Source of the DNA: Albula goreensis
Lineage: Eukaryota; Chordata; Actinopteri; Albuliformes; Albulidae
Direction: 5' to 3'
DNA length: 64,000 nt
Assembly (NCBI GenBank): GCA_022829145.1
Contig: CM040742.1
Location: 18,439,131-18,503,130 of the forward strand
This document shows, piece by piece, positions 1 through 14,000 of the stretch. The notes beneath the pieces are model-generated. The model had not been told where the DNA came from, did no database searches, and worked only from the letters and a program-made list of their open reading frames with translations. How positions within the stretch are numbered: the first letter of the stretch is position 1; every line of letters begins with the position of its first letter. The translations under genes and the position numbers were made by a program.

Positions 1-791
1 CGCAGGAGCTGGTTGTCCACACCGTCGCCGACACTAATGGTCCTGAACTCAGAGAGCCTCCAGGCCCCTGTAAAAAAGCATGTTCAGTCCTTTCATCCAA
101 AAATTAAAACTGGAGAGAGAGAGAGAGAGAGAGAGAGGAAGAGAAAGACATTCTGTCTGATCCACCGCTTGCACACAAAGGATTGTGTGATCCTTCCAGT
201 CATCTCCTCTCACTCAATAACTGCCCGAAAACCACGCAAGTCCCAGCACGTAGGCTGGACTGACAGCTGGGACTTTTTCACGGGTGTGTCCTTATTTCTC
301 TAAAAGGGGCAGGATCCCCAAACAATAGGATATACAGACATTTTTACCAAGCTTTTCAGACAATTGTTTGCCAGTGACTAATGACCTGTCATTATTGGAT
401 CATACCACAGCAATTACAGAGAATCCAGTTCGGAACTAAGCTGACTGTAAACTGAGTTCAAACTGAATTTCCCTGAAAAATCCTTAATAGTGCTGATTCA
501 ATGTATTTGCTGGAGGATGGGCTGGACATAGCAGGCAGAACAAAAGGGTGGCTAATTAAATACATAGCAACAAAAACACAACAGAACTGGATATAAGCCA
601 GTCAGCAAAGACAACAGTCAGGCGACTGGGTTTCATCCAAAAGTTTGGTTAGCTCATTATGAACACTAGATATAGATATCGAATGAAAAGACGAAGGGCT
701 AACCAATTCCCACGCCTCAGAGGTCTTATAAATGCTTTAGAAAATGAGTTTTGGGAAAACCTTATTTTCATGAACTGGAAGGTCGGCTCAC
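1..791. other. arhgap26 intron 9 (partial)
   Basis: No homologue of the expected next exon (human GEDESVILKSCTRRKTDSIE) is visible on the minus strand. A GA microsatellite lies at 113-137. The rest is unremarkable AT-leaning intron. Confidence 0.7.
113..137. repeat. (GA)n microsatellite
   Basis: About twelve uninterrupted GA units in intron 9 of arhgap26. Confidence 0.95.
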
Positions 792-892
792 CACTTTGCC
801 TCCAGACTTCTGGTCGAACAGCACCATGGTGACCCGTTTGGGCTCCCGGTGGTACGTGCAGTAGTACTTGACCCAGGTGGAAACAAAGGATC
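792..892 (-). CDS. arhgap26: arhgap26 coding exon 9
   Basis: 101 bases, residues 278-311, R then [20 protein letters not shown] then [13 protein letters not shown], the first strands of the PH domain. The acceptor CTCTCAG follows a long pyrimidine tract (898-950 on the opposite strand is GA-rich). The donor is taken as GTG|GTGAGC. A donor three bases earlier would drop the final Val, where human has Gly. The next exon (GEDESV in human) is not in the window. Confidence 0.9.
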
Positions 893-3800
893 CTGAGAGA
901 TAAGAAATGGAAGGAAAGAGAGAAGGAGAGACAGAGAGAGGACAGGGAGGGGTAGGAAAGGGATGATGGTCAGGAGTTGCCATGGTTGCAGCACGCACTC
1001 TGTTTCCAATCACATTGATGTTTGGTGAAAACTCACCAGTTACTTTCTCAGCCCCAATAAACATAATCACACAGCCGCAAAAAACACATAGTATAAATGC
1101 TTCTTTTATGTTGTTAAAGTAAAATAATAGCACACACACACACACACACAAAATATATTGACTATTTCAAGGGTAACAGTCCCTACTATTAATTTTTTTT
1201 TTTTCATTGGAGCAACACTTCTAAGCAGCTTTGATTCACATGGACTCCAGAGCCAAGTATTTGGCTGTGGGTCAGAAGAGTGACCCAATAGTATGAGATT
1301 GCAGCTGTGTTTTCCATCAAGGCGAGTTAGGTGGGTGAAACCGCACGGCCTTCCCAGTGTCAATGATTCTAGAACGGCAGTCGGTTGAGACTTGACCGGT
1401 TGCCATAGAAACTACATCAGTGGGTGCGCACAGACACGTGCTGACGTGACTGAGAGGAAACGCAGCTCGGACCATGAACTGTGGGGTTCTGTTGAAGATG
1501 AAATTTGACCTCAGAGGGTACACTCAGGCGTGGGAGGGTGGAATGGGGACTCACTCTTCTCCTGCACAAACAGGTACCCCTCCATGGTGTGGGGGCTGAC
1601 ACTCTTGTGCTCGTGAGGATTCTCCTTCATCTTCTTCATCAGGGACTCCACCTCTGACCGCGTGCTCTCGAATCGGTTCCTTGTCTGAGTGCGGGAAGTC
1701 AATGACACAATCAACATTTTGTTCAGTGCATTCGGACAACACTGCCTGTCATATGCCTCTGAAAGAACCAGAGAGTGCACAGAAACACGAGAAACACATA
1801 ACACACAGAAAAATATGTAAGGTATGCAGGATAAGCACACACACATATTATACAAATGTCTTGCATCAACATTTATGGAACGAAAAATTAACAAGTGCGA
1901 AAAAAACATGAAATCATTGAATCTCAGAAAGGAGCACAGCACAGAAAGTGCCTATCAAAGAACACAAGACTATTCAAGGTAACAAAGAAAAATGTCAGAG
2001 CTGCAGAGCTCAGCGGTCTACAGGTCCACAAATGTGGAGCTGCCATTTAAATTTTAAATCCATATTATTAAAATTTGATTGTTCTTTTCCCTTCATTGAT
2101 TCTCCTTAGTTCTCCTACATGAATGCCTCCAGTTCGAGGCCCTTACGTTCTGGATGCTGATGGTGAGGTCTGTCTTGAAGTGGTTGAAGTCCTTGGCCAG
2201 CTCGTACCCATGGTGATAGTAAGTGAACAGACCTTGAAGGAAAGCCAGGAGCTGTAAACACAGAAATTGAGGGAGAGGGAGTGAGAGCTCGTCAAACGCT
2301 GTCCTAAACTCTTCATCCACATCAACCGCAATACCTTCTGTCTCATGCTGTCAAGTATGTCAATACAAGATTTCATTATTGAATGAGAAAATGCAGTTTG
2401 TATGTGTTGTCTAGTACTATTCATGAAGCTGGATTTGTACTTCAACCGAGCACAATTCACCAGAGGCAAAAAGGGCACAGGCCAAGTACTGACAAGTTCA
2501 CGCTGTTCACGCAGTGATGTTTTCCCCACGGTCTGAGTATAACCATGCCATAAAGGTCTCTGCTCAACTTTTTCCTGTCTTTAGTGACTGCCCAAAAGAG
2601 AGAATGCAAGGGTTTTTGCTGGTCACCTTTTTCAGCTTGTTCACCTGTCACAATAACATTCAGCCTCCTTAAGCAGAAGGAGCTTCTGCTTTTGCACTAT
2701 AGCTCACTATAAGAACTTTACATTTCAAACGGTACAATGAGCCATTTGAGAAGATAACTGAGGCAAATTCTAGGTTCTAGCTAGCTTGTGAAGAATTGTT
2801 GCCATCTGTATTCTGTTTAAGTACAAAATTTGACTTTGAGGTTATCCAGATACAGTAGATAAAGCAATGCAAGTCTGATGTTTTCCTTTCAACACAAAGT
2901 ACTACACATCAAATTTTTATTGAATTTGCTGTCTACACATACAGTGTATCTAGAAGCACTCAAACTTGTATGCCTTTAAATGGATTAAACTTCCAAATAA
3001 ACCACATGGCTAACTTGGTTAGAAGTCACCAAGAGGTCATTTTTAATGCAATTTTATGCATGTTATTAATGGGCACATGTCCAGTTTTTAAACATTAGTG
3101 CTAGTAATGGAAGCCATTGACAGAATCACTGTTAATATAAACAGCTAATTCATTCATTGTAAAAAATGATCCTCTGGATGTGTGGTACACAGTTTACAAA
3201 GGCTAAAAAAATTAATACTCAGTTTGGTGAAATATAACGTTAAGGGACCAATGTGCAGGAAGCTTGTAACCTTGTTTCCCCCCCACTTCTAAGAAAACCA
3301 TGCTTTTGTTAGGTAATAAAGTACAAATTTTTAAAGCTTGATTTATAATATTTCTATAAGTTATTATAGTTAATTGATAAGGAGTCATCATCATTGTTCT
3401 GCTACTCAGTTATTGCTGAATGTCTGAACTTTCTCGATTAGTGATGATAACATAAGGAATTGCTAAAAAAAAAAACAGAAAATCCACCAGCAGAGGGCAG
3501 CATAAACTAAAAAGAAGAGACTTCACTCATTAGTATGTAGTATCAGTACCAGACTGTCCAAGGGCTATCACACTGATATATGCTACATATACGGCTATGT
3601 TTCTCGCTTTCTTAGGTCTTAATTTGTGTTCCAGTAATACAGTATGTATTTTGTCTGTTTAGATTTTTTTCCACACCAAAAAAAGGCTTAAAATTTGATT
3701 ATTGTCACAGGGCAGTGTATCATATCAGTTCTTCCATCCTGCAGCGAAGCAGCATGTCATTGTAGAACACAGCAAAGGCTTTGCAATGGAGATGAAAGGG

Positions 3801-4983
3801 AATGCCTTACCGGCTCGACAAACTCAAACATCTTCCGCTCCTGGACCTCCTGCACCTTGAAGACATACTCCAGGGAGACCTCGTAGAAGTGCTGCCTGAC
3901 ATGGTCCACCTGACTGTCCGCCTGTGGGAAAGCAGGCAGTCAGTCACTGACATTCTCAAATCTTCACTCTGTCAGTACTAACATTTTCCAATCTACAGAC
4001 TGTCAGTACTGACATTTGCAAATCTTTGAACCATCAGTATTGAAATTCTCAGATATTTACACTATTAGTACTGACATTCTTAAATCTTCACTCTGTCAGT
4101 ACTGACAATCTCTATCCTTACTCTGTTAGTGTTCACACTATCGGCACTAAGTTATCCCTCTCAATATGGAGTTGCCTGTTCCGACACAACATATTTCAAT
4201 GACAATTAACACTCCTCTGTCAGCAGCTACATCACAACAAATCAGTGAGACATCAAATACATTTTCAAAATCAAAGCCTGACACTCACTAGTGGCTCACA
4301 ATACTCAATGTTTGACTGTCATCATTGACGCGCTCAATGCTGCACAGATACTACAAATACTATGCAAAGAGCTCAGACTGCTGCACACTGAGGGGTGAGA
4401 GTCCCAGGCGGTGGTAGGATGGCATACTTATGTTACTGACACCAGTGCTTTGCTTAACCAGTGGCAGAAGATGGAAACCTGAACACAGGAAGTGTAGACA
4501 TAGAGCAGAGGGAGTATGTTCACCTCATGCAGGTGTGACTCTTTCTTCTTAGACGAAAGGCTTAAGTGCTTCTCCAAGACGCCACAGTACTTCTCCGTCT
4601 CCTTATCATATTTCTTTTTGGCCTCCTGTGACAAATGGCACAGAACCATTGAGAAGGCGCAGTTTTAATAAAAACAGACGTATTCTTGAATGCCTTCAAC
4701 ACCTCAGTATGCATGTCCTTCAGGGCAACCGTTTTTCTCCTTCCTGTTGCACACAAATAAAATGTGCAGGGTGTCTTTTTTTGCTGATGGGAGAGGCGTT
4801 AGACTTCATGCTTTGGTATTTTTAAGTGTTGAGATCATTCACACGTACACACACGCACAAAAACACAGATATTTGCACGCAACCACACAATATGCATGCA
4901 CACAAACACATATTCACACACACATATGCACAGCATGCATGCACAAGCACACAAATGCAAGTGCAGATGCAAACCCAGGAACA

Positions 4984-5063
<80 letters not shown>

Positions 5064-8000
5064 CTACAGTGCAGGCCCCCCAAAAACAGACAAACAGAGA
5101 CCACAGAGAGACAGTGAGGTGGGGCTTGTCTCTCCAGCTGTTTTACATTATCACTGAGATCACGCCCGCAGAACACCTGCTACAAGCCTGATGTCATTTG
5201 CTCTCCGTCCCAAAACCAAGCTTTCATATCCGTCCAGCTCAGACTGACCACTGACAGCTGCATGGCCTCTTCCAAACCCCACGAGCTGGACACAAAAACC
5301 ACAGCAGTCAGAGGGCCAGGCTAGTAAGCAGAGGCTTGCAGGTTCAAGACCAGATATGGCTGCTGCTTTTGTACCACTAAGATAGACCTTATCTCTGAAT
5401 TGCTCCTGGTACTTAATAACTTAAACATGACATATCAAACAAAATACATTACAATTCCTTTTTTTTAGAACCTTTCTTTAAACAAGCAGGCTTGTGGAAA
5501 CCAATATGAAAGCAACTTGTGGGTTGGTTACAGTATTGATCGGAAGCTCAGTTCATACAATATTCGGGAATCTTTTGGTCGTGTTTGCACAATGTTTTCT
5601 CATTGTACTCGATGATGTCATGTACCACCCCTCATGAAGTTCACAATGATTGGCCAACAGGAATAAGAGTGAAAAATCCTCAGAAAATCCCTGAGGCAAA
5701 GCCTGGCACAACACTATGTAGCACTCAAGTCAGTTATTTTGAGTCCAATTATTTTTCACAGGTTTCACAGCACATTTTCAATATGAAATTCAGTTTTGTA
5801 AGGCAATGCTAACACTGAGAAAGTGCATCAGTTTTTTACATTTACGTTTTTCATAACCATAGTTTCTTTCATGTATTCAGATGATACAGGAAGCAAAACA
5901 TTCAAAGGATATTTGAGCGAGGAAGATCGACAGGGCACAAAATAAAAATGTTGAAGGGCTTGTTGCATACAAGAGTGGGGACTTGACAACCGATCAGCTT
6001 TTCATGTTACAGATTTCAATCATAGCTGACTTATACTTGATTTACTTCAGTAACTTCTCCATTCTAAAATGTGACAACCTAGTGACACCTCTATGGTTTT
6101 TCAATAGGTAAATATTAAGCACTTCACATGTGATACCTCTGACAGCCAGGAGGTGCCAGTGTTATCACATTTTAGTCAAATGATTAGAATAGTTTGGGGC
6201 ACAACTCAATAACAGCAACAATAAAAACACACGACAAACATCAATTATATAACATATGTATGATGGTGATAATGAAAAGTATCACCTGTGATTCGCTGAA
6301 ACAGGTGTGGCTTCGGTAATATGAGAGGCTTTACCTTGGCAGCGCTGATCTGCTCCTTCCGGAACCTCTCCAATGGGGTGATCAGGACATCGCTGGCATT
6401 TTCAATCTGATGACGAGGCACAAGAGAGAAGGGAATTCAACTCAGGCTCTTACTCCTATAGCGAAGCCTCTGGGGAGGGTCCCTGCTCTGCCTGCCTTTG
6501 AGTGCCATCAGCACGGAATACAAAAGGCACAGCGCTTAATCTTCAAAGACCGACTGCACACTCCCACTCGCCTGACACAGGCAGCAGACAGCTCATCCTC
6601 TGGGAGATGCAGCCGGTTTAGAGGGCTGCCTTTGTGCCTGGATCACCAAACTCACTTCCAGACACAAAAGAGCACACAACACATGCTTTAAAGACACGAG
6701 CCTCAAAATACATCTCCAATGAATACTTTGTGTGTGTGTGTGTGTGTGTGTGCGTATGTGTGGTTTGTGTAAATGAATTATCCGATGATTGTCTATTTGA
6801 GTTAAATACTGTTTTAAAAGTGCAAAGGTAAGGGGGACACAAACGTTTCGGTGCAAGTGCGTAAGTGTGTGTAAGTGTACATGTGCACATGTGTATGTGT
6901 GTAAGTGTGTAAGTGTGTGCGTGTCTGTGTAAGTGCGCATGTGTATGTGTGTATGTGTGCATGTGCACATGCGTATGTGTGTAAATGTCTGTGTAAGTGT
7001 GCATGTGCATGTGTCTATATTTGTAAGTGTGTGTGTGTGTGGGTGTGCATGTGTATGAGAGTGTTTGTGAGAGAGTGTGAATTTAGCACGCACCATCCGG
7101 GTTCTCTCATCCTCAAGGTTCCTCAGAACGCCAGCAAACTCCTGCAGCGACCTTGCTGCAGAGGGAAAGGGAGAAACGTCACGGCCTACAGAAACGCTGG
7201 GACTGACCAGCTAGGAAACACCCTGCACTGTGGACAATTAAAGTAACACAATTACAGAAACCAATTTAAGAACACTGTCTTGCAATTATTTGCTGTGTTT
7301 GATTATGTTTCATGCTAGCAATGCTAGTTAAACCTCACAACAGCACCATGTACAGTGCTCTCTCATGTCAATTCATGATCTGCATAAACCAATTACAGGA
7401 CGGCACTTCACGCTCCTGAAAAATGATTGGCTGAAATCAGTGATTACATGATTACACATCTATGCTCCACAAATTTGGGGCTCATGCTATCCTCCCTGCT
7501 GAATATGGGTCAGTGTTTCAGGAAGGGGTGTCAGAGTTAAACTCCAAAACCAAAACTGGCAATAGCCCTTGCTTTCATTCAAGTCTTTTCAAATCAAACC
7601 AAGAACCTTAGACCTTAGCCCTCAAAGTTAAACGGATGCAAATCTTTTAAACAAACAGCCTTTACTACAATGGATATATTCTCATTCCAGTAATATGGAA
7701 CAGATTACTGTGAGGGAAGGAAAAAAATTGAATATGCCTCAAGGAAAAAGGAAATGATTTGAGGTTTGAGCGTTTTTCCCATGTCATTCATGAGCCGAAG
7801 CCATTTTGGGTACATTTCCAAAGGTTCTATGGACTGAGTGTTTTTATCATGTTGTTTCCATTGATAAAGTACACAATGGCAGCATGTTTTAACTTCAGCA
7901 ATTCAATCCACATCAGAAGTTGGAAGTAGCAAGGGTGGGTGTGTACTCTAAATATTACACTGCTACTCGCAACTACAGTGCTTCAACAGAGCTGTCTTGG

Positions 8001-11000
8001 TTAACTTATACAGTTGCGTAACTGAGCCACATTGAGTTTTTCCACATCCATGCAACAGCAAGACAAAGAAACCTTGATCTGGCAATTCTAGATCCTGCTA
8101 TTCAGCATACCTTTCTAATAATTTTGCACACACCCACATTTTGCTCTGGGCTATTGTTATAAACAACATCAAAGTGTTTCAACACGACTCTGAGACTCCC
8201 GCAAACACAGCAAGAGGTGTAGTAATACAGCAATGATAGACTACAGACAGAGGCATTTGGTTGGGGCCATTTGGGTGGTGCATGCAGTGGTCACATGACT
8301 GTGATGGAGCTGTGCTGTAACCAGCTATGGCTGGAGGTCCACAGGTGTGAGGGGATAGCTGGCTTAGCCTCCCAGGGTACAGAGTGGGATGTCTGTTAAA
8401 CTCAACGGCCTCATCCATCTCTGCAAACCCTCCTGACTGGCCGTTTGTGAACTGAATGTATGTAACACGGGTTCCTCTGATGGCACAGATTGTGATTTGT
8501 GTCAAATGCAGTGTGAAACGCATCCAGGAGGGACAGAGAGAAGGCAAAAGATTTTTAAAAATTTAACAAAGCTAAGGGAATTGCAGTGGCTGTTGACTGA
8601 GTATGTCCAGTATGATACGCTATGTTTCAGTATAAGGTCACAAAGGTAAGTCATACTCACTTGTGGGCAGCGGCGTAAGAGAGAAATGGATATTGTGGGG
8701 GACACGACTATGATTCAATCAGAGAAATTAATTTAAATACAATAGGCTCGTGCTATTGAGGGGGACAAAGGTAGTGTGAACAAATATTGGGGGGGACATG
8801 TCCCCCTCCGACCCAACAAGTTCCTACGTCTCTGCTTATGGGGACTTAGCAGGAACAATAAAAAGAATGATCGGAGATGGACTGCTGTTTACACACAGAG
8901 AACGGCAGCCACTTTAAAGGGCACATCCGTGACAGGAGGGTAATTAAAGGCAGGGAGGGTTTTGGTAGAAGCGGCAGGACTGCTTACCAATGCAGATCTC
9001 ATCATCGGTCTCAGCATCCCCAATGCACTGGAACTTGAATTCGTTCAGGGACTCCGCAAACTTCCTCTTGGCTGTAGACAAGTCTGCGGTAGACAGGGAG
9101 ACAGAGAAAGAGCCCGTTGTCATCCACAGTTGCGGTAAGAGGTGTGACATCAGCTGGATCTGAGAGAGCACAAGTACTGGAAACCTTTGCTCGTGACTAT
9201 TACTGGAGCAGTTATTTTTTGATGCCCGCCCAAAAAAAAAAAAAAAAAAAAACCCTCTTTCTTTATCCTTTTCCCATGCCAATAATTGTATTGCCATTTG
9301 ACATTTTAAACAATCTACTTTAGGACAATTTACAGCTGTTCTTTAAATTGGGTTCAGAGGTCACCCTTGCAAAGCTAGTTGAGACATTTTGTCCCTGTTA
9401 AACATACCTCCACATCACATTATATCAATGCAGCTGTGTCTAAGATTACATCCACAATCACTCTTTTCCTGATATGTGTTTACAGCAAGAGTAATTTTGA
9501 ACCGACATCACAATTTGTCTGTAAAACGTAGGCTACAAAAAGCAACTAAGGAGATTTAGTGATTATTAACAGAGACAAGCTGGAAAATTTCTCCCAGAGG
9601 ATTAGCTGGTGACAGCATTATGTCAAACACATTGGCGCACACAGCTAAAGGGACATGTGATGGGAGGTTGTGGGAACCTCTTGACTGCTCTAACCCAATG
9701 GGTGCTGTCACTTAGAGACCATTTACATAACGCTAGCTGGGTTTCGGTATGTAGTGTCGCAACTCTGTTTCAATCTTCATCACTTCGTCATGTATGCTCT
9801 GCTTCCCTTCGCCACTTAGCGGAACATATCAGGGGAGATGGAAGATGTCTGTTCTTACAATGGCTCCGCTATGATGAAATACAGGCCCCTATTTTGACCA
9901 TTGTCCAAGAATCAGATGTAACGACAACCAATGGTAGCAGTCACCACTCCACACTTTCAGACCTCAGTGGGATTTGTCAGTCTGCCAGAGGGGATGATAT
10001 CTTCTTCCATATAAGACAGCAAAAGTATTTGCCTGTGGGAAGGGTCCGTCAGAGAGATAAACTATGTGATAGAAAGGACATGCATTTGTTGATTCATTAA
10101 TGTGTCATACGTCTTAAATTGTGCATTTATTTTCACATTTCAACTGTCTATAGCTGCATGTTTACAGCTACAAGTGACAGCAGCAGTTCTCTCTTTGCTG
10201 TTTAAGTGTCTGCCTATCTACACCCTGCAGTGATATATAAAGTGGAAAATGCTCTAAAGTGGTCGTGAAGCAACAAAGCACACTCCCTATTTCTGGAAGA
10301 AAAATGTGGTGTAGTAAACATTTGGATATCGGCCCAAACAGAACACAGCTGTGCTCAGTCAATTTACATTGAAAAACTCCACTAAGATATAGCTTTCTGC
10401 ACCCATTAATATGACAGCTACTTTCTAGTGTCTTCAAAAAAGAAACTTTTTCTGAGTTGCTGGCATGTTAAGACCAACCATATGAGAAAAAAAACAAACA
10501 ATCTCAGTGGAAACTTGTCTGGTAGATTGCTTGCTTCAAATGTTTTCCCTGAAAAACACATGGAAAATGAAGCCACACTGAGATCCATCTGAAATGTATT
10601 CAGTCTGATCACTGCGTTTCATACCACTACTGAAGGACCTACAACATGCATGGGTACAGAGAACAGCTGAGCGAGAAGTCACCATATGTAGAAGCTCATC
10701 CAGATGTAGTGATCTCTATGATAGAAGATGCAATGTGATCAGTGTTGTTATATTGGTAGTAGAACAAGCATGCACCTCAGGGGGTCATGAGTTCAAATCC
10801 TGGAAAGGAATTTGTTTTTGGTTGTAAATTACTTGAGCTGAATTGCTCAACTGAAGTAACGGGCTGTATGAAATGAATAACATGTTTTAAAAAATGCAAG
10901 CTATGTAAGATGAGAACATCTGCTAAAGAAATAAATAATGATGACAGCCTTCAAACAATGTTACTCAATGTCCAATGTACTGGCAACTTCCCTAAAAAGA

Positions 11001-14000
11001 GCGTTGTGACACACCGAAAATTCCAGCTAGTCCCAAACCAAATATATATTGAGTGGATCTGACTCCTGTTGCAAAGATACTTTCCACTCTTGAGGCCCAC
11101 TCCTTTTTGTATTTTTCAGCTAATTCCTGACACCCTGCAGTTTGACAATGGTGTCACACAATGATCCAAGTCCAAAAATGGTCATTTCAGTGAAAGTGTA
11201 CGGCTTTTTTTTTATTATCTTACTTCCTCATGAAATTGTCTCGCTGATTCCTTTCATAGAACACTCAGCACTCAAAACAGGTGGGTCTCCTAGCTCTGCC
11301 AGCAGACTGGGTGCCCAGCACAGAAAAACTTAATTCATAAGAAACAAAACCATAATAAAAGTATGGAAGGAATTTAAGCACCCAAAAACAAATTCCTGTA
11401 CAGGTTATGAACTCCTGGCCTTCTGAGTTGCATTCTTGGTTGCACTGATAACACAACACTACTGATCACATTGTATTTCCTATCATAGAGATCTTGGAAA
11501 TGTAAGATGTCCTTTCTTTATTTGAAATTGGTGTGCTGCCACTTCCATAGTTTTTTTTCCAAGGAGAATGGCCAAGCCAACCTCCTTATGTATTTAGGGA
11601 TAGGGGCTGGAGCCGGGATGTGAACATGTGGATGAGACTGCTCAGCTGCTCACCAAACTGAGCTATCCCATATCCCCCACTTCAACAGTTCTACTACGGG
11701 TCTGTTTCTTATGAAATATGTTGCTGCATATCTTAGAGCTATGACACAGAAGTCCTGTTAATAAAGATACTGATCAAACGAGGGTGGTGCTGCACTAATT
11801 CACAGAACCAGTTGGACGTCACCACTATGCTCCCATTTCTGGAGTATGCATGTATATTTACTTATTTACTTATGTATGTATGTGTATATTTATATATCTA
11901 CATTTATTTAACCAGGAAGTCTCTTTGAAATTTGGAATCTCTTTTTCAGGAGAGACCTGGCATAAATAAGGCTTATTTAAAGGCTGCAGGAGCGTTTAAA
12001 ATTGGAGAAAATGTAATGAAATGCTGCAGTGCACTGAATGGCCAAAGCAGAAGAGAGGACAAGTACCGCTTTCAAACACGAATCCTCCATCTACAGGTGC
12101 CTCGGGAGAGCTGAAAGGGGTGTTCATGTTACATCCACAGAATACAAAAGATATTAGTGCATGGCTTGCACCCAGATAAATATTAAATTCTAGGTATGTA
12201 ATCACATTGGGCTAACTCCCTCCAACTCCCTCATTTAAGAGAGACTTCTGAGGTCCAATCAGAATAGGTAGTACATTACCAAACAAAAAACAGCATTCCT
12301 GAGACTCAAGCTGAACAGTGCTGTGTTACTTGGAAGACGATACTGTCTACGATGGCGTGAGGCTGATAAACAGCAGTGGCATTATTTACATAACAGAAGC
12401 CACTGCAGAGGGCAGAAACACTGGTTCAGATGCAACACATTTAACCATTTCAGGGCACAGAGGCAGAGAGTGGTGCCACAGGAGATTACTTACATTGCTG
12501 GAAAAGTAACTTCCCTTCATTTGTATGGTAACTTTACAAACAGGATAGCAAATATAACATTTGTAGTATATACATGGAAATTGTTGTTAGGAAGAAGTTT
12601 TAAAAAAATCACATTTTGTTGTCAAAATAGAATACCTTTAAATTTTACATTTCAGGTTTGGATCACTGTGTGGCACCACTTCCAAACTGAACCACAGGAT
12701 GTGATGTGAAACAGAAAAATGTAAGGATAAGTCCTGTGGCCCCTTGAAACCAGTCTGCAGAACTGTGAAGAGGAGCCAGCCAGTCCACACTGTAGGACAG
12801 CCAGCAACAGAAAGCACATGTTGCTGTGGGAAGGTGTGACCAGGACAGGGCCTGTACTCTCATGTGTAGATCACCAGGTAAACATCACTTGCAGTATTAT
12901 ATACCAAGCCGCTTTCACCAAACTGTTCACAGAGTCAGCAGGACAGAAGGCAGCCGATCACACACGGGATAAAAGTCTGCAGGGGACATGTTGCCTTAGA
13001 GACCATGGGAAACACACCTTTTCCACCGCATGGTTCCATTTAAGCAGAAATCAAATATTTGGCATAGAGTCCAGAGTTTCTGCTTCCTTTATTGTGAGAT
13101 GTAACTAAAGACCATTCACTGGCTGGTTTACATTACCCCATAGTAGCAAATGCTGCAATACTGTCTGAATATTCACTATAAATAATGTTTTTGTGTATGT
13201 CCTTGTAAATGTAATAAAAAACAGTAGGCCAACTGCAATTCCAGTGAGGAAGCCAGCCTAAAGGTAGAAGGCTGGTTTCCAAAAAGGGCAGCCTTCACTG
13301 ACTCCACCCTCCACTTGACCCTGTCACAGTTAATCAAAGCAATCATGTTCCTGAAAAGCCAAAAGGTGATGGCATTTCATGTTAGAATCAGAAAGGAATA
13401 AGGGCAAAGGTCAAGGCACTGATTTCTAGGGATGGGACAATAAATCGATCCAAATATCAGTATATAGCTTAGTAGATAGTATATTGGATCCAAAAATATT
13501 ATGATCCATTTCATCTGAAAACGGTATCACAATTTGTACCCTGGTATTAACCACAAATGAGATGATCAAGGATGATCTTAAAACCACCAAAATATCTCTG
13601 ACTCTCCTCCAAACAAAGGATATATCAGTGTCTCCTACCGCAGAAGTCTTTTCACATTATTGGGTGACATTATTGTGCTCACGACCAGCTAGATTCAGAT
13701 CAAGACCATCCCACAGAATATTTAACCATCAAAAAGTTCTACAACATGACAAAGGATTTACCAACACTTGAGTACTGCACAATAGCCAGAACAGTAAACG
13801 GTAATCAGATAATTTACATTAATAGGGAAAAATTATGGTTTGCTTTTTCAAACATACCCACATTAACATGAAATATTCACGTTTTTGAGTTTCCAATGTA
13901 AAACTGAACAAGTTACTGTAGCAGCAGGTTTACTTATTTCCTTGTACATATGTTTATGTTACATCATGAGCAGAATGAGAGTAACTGACATTCAAAGTTT

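Larger units (their letters stand above)
4626..6334. other. arhgap26 intron 4
   Basis: About 1.7 kb. Contains a CA-rich segment from 4840 and a long pure CA tract at 4988-5060, then a degraded SINE near 5310-5425. The remainder is AT-rich and featureless. Confidence 0.85.
6407..7093. other. arhgap26 intron 3, CA/GT-rich
   Basis: 687-base intron. On the transcript strand it begins with more than 200 bases of imperfect CA repeat (7080-6853) just after the exon 3 donor, and has a second pure CA run (6729-6752). Apparent ORFs here are repeat translation. Confidence 0.9.

Noticed and set aside
1-80. Acceptor-like TTTTTTACAG on the minus strand followed by an open stretch to the window edge
   Set aside because: None of the three frames matches the expected next GRAF1 exon (GEDESVILKSCTRR in human), so it is not annotated as exon 10.
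4822-5191. ORFs of 78-155 codons rich in Cys-Val or His-Thr
   Set aside because: They are translations of the CA repeat in different frames, not genes. The same holds near 6.6-7.1, 21.1-21.4 and 50.3-50.6 kb.
11551-11675. A possible tRNA gene on the minus strand (good A box and B box)
   Set aside because: The acceptor and anticodon stems do not pair convincingly and a poly-A end follows, so a SINE head fits better.
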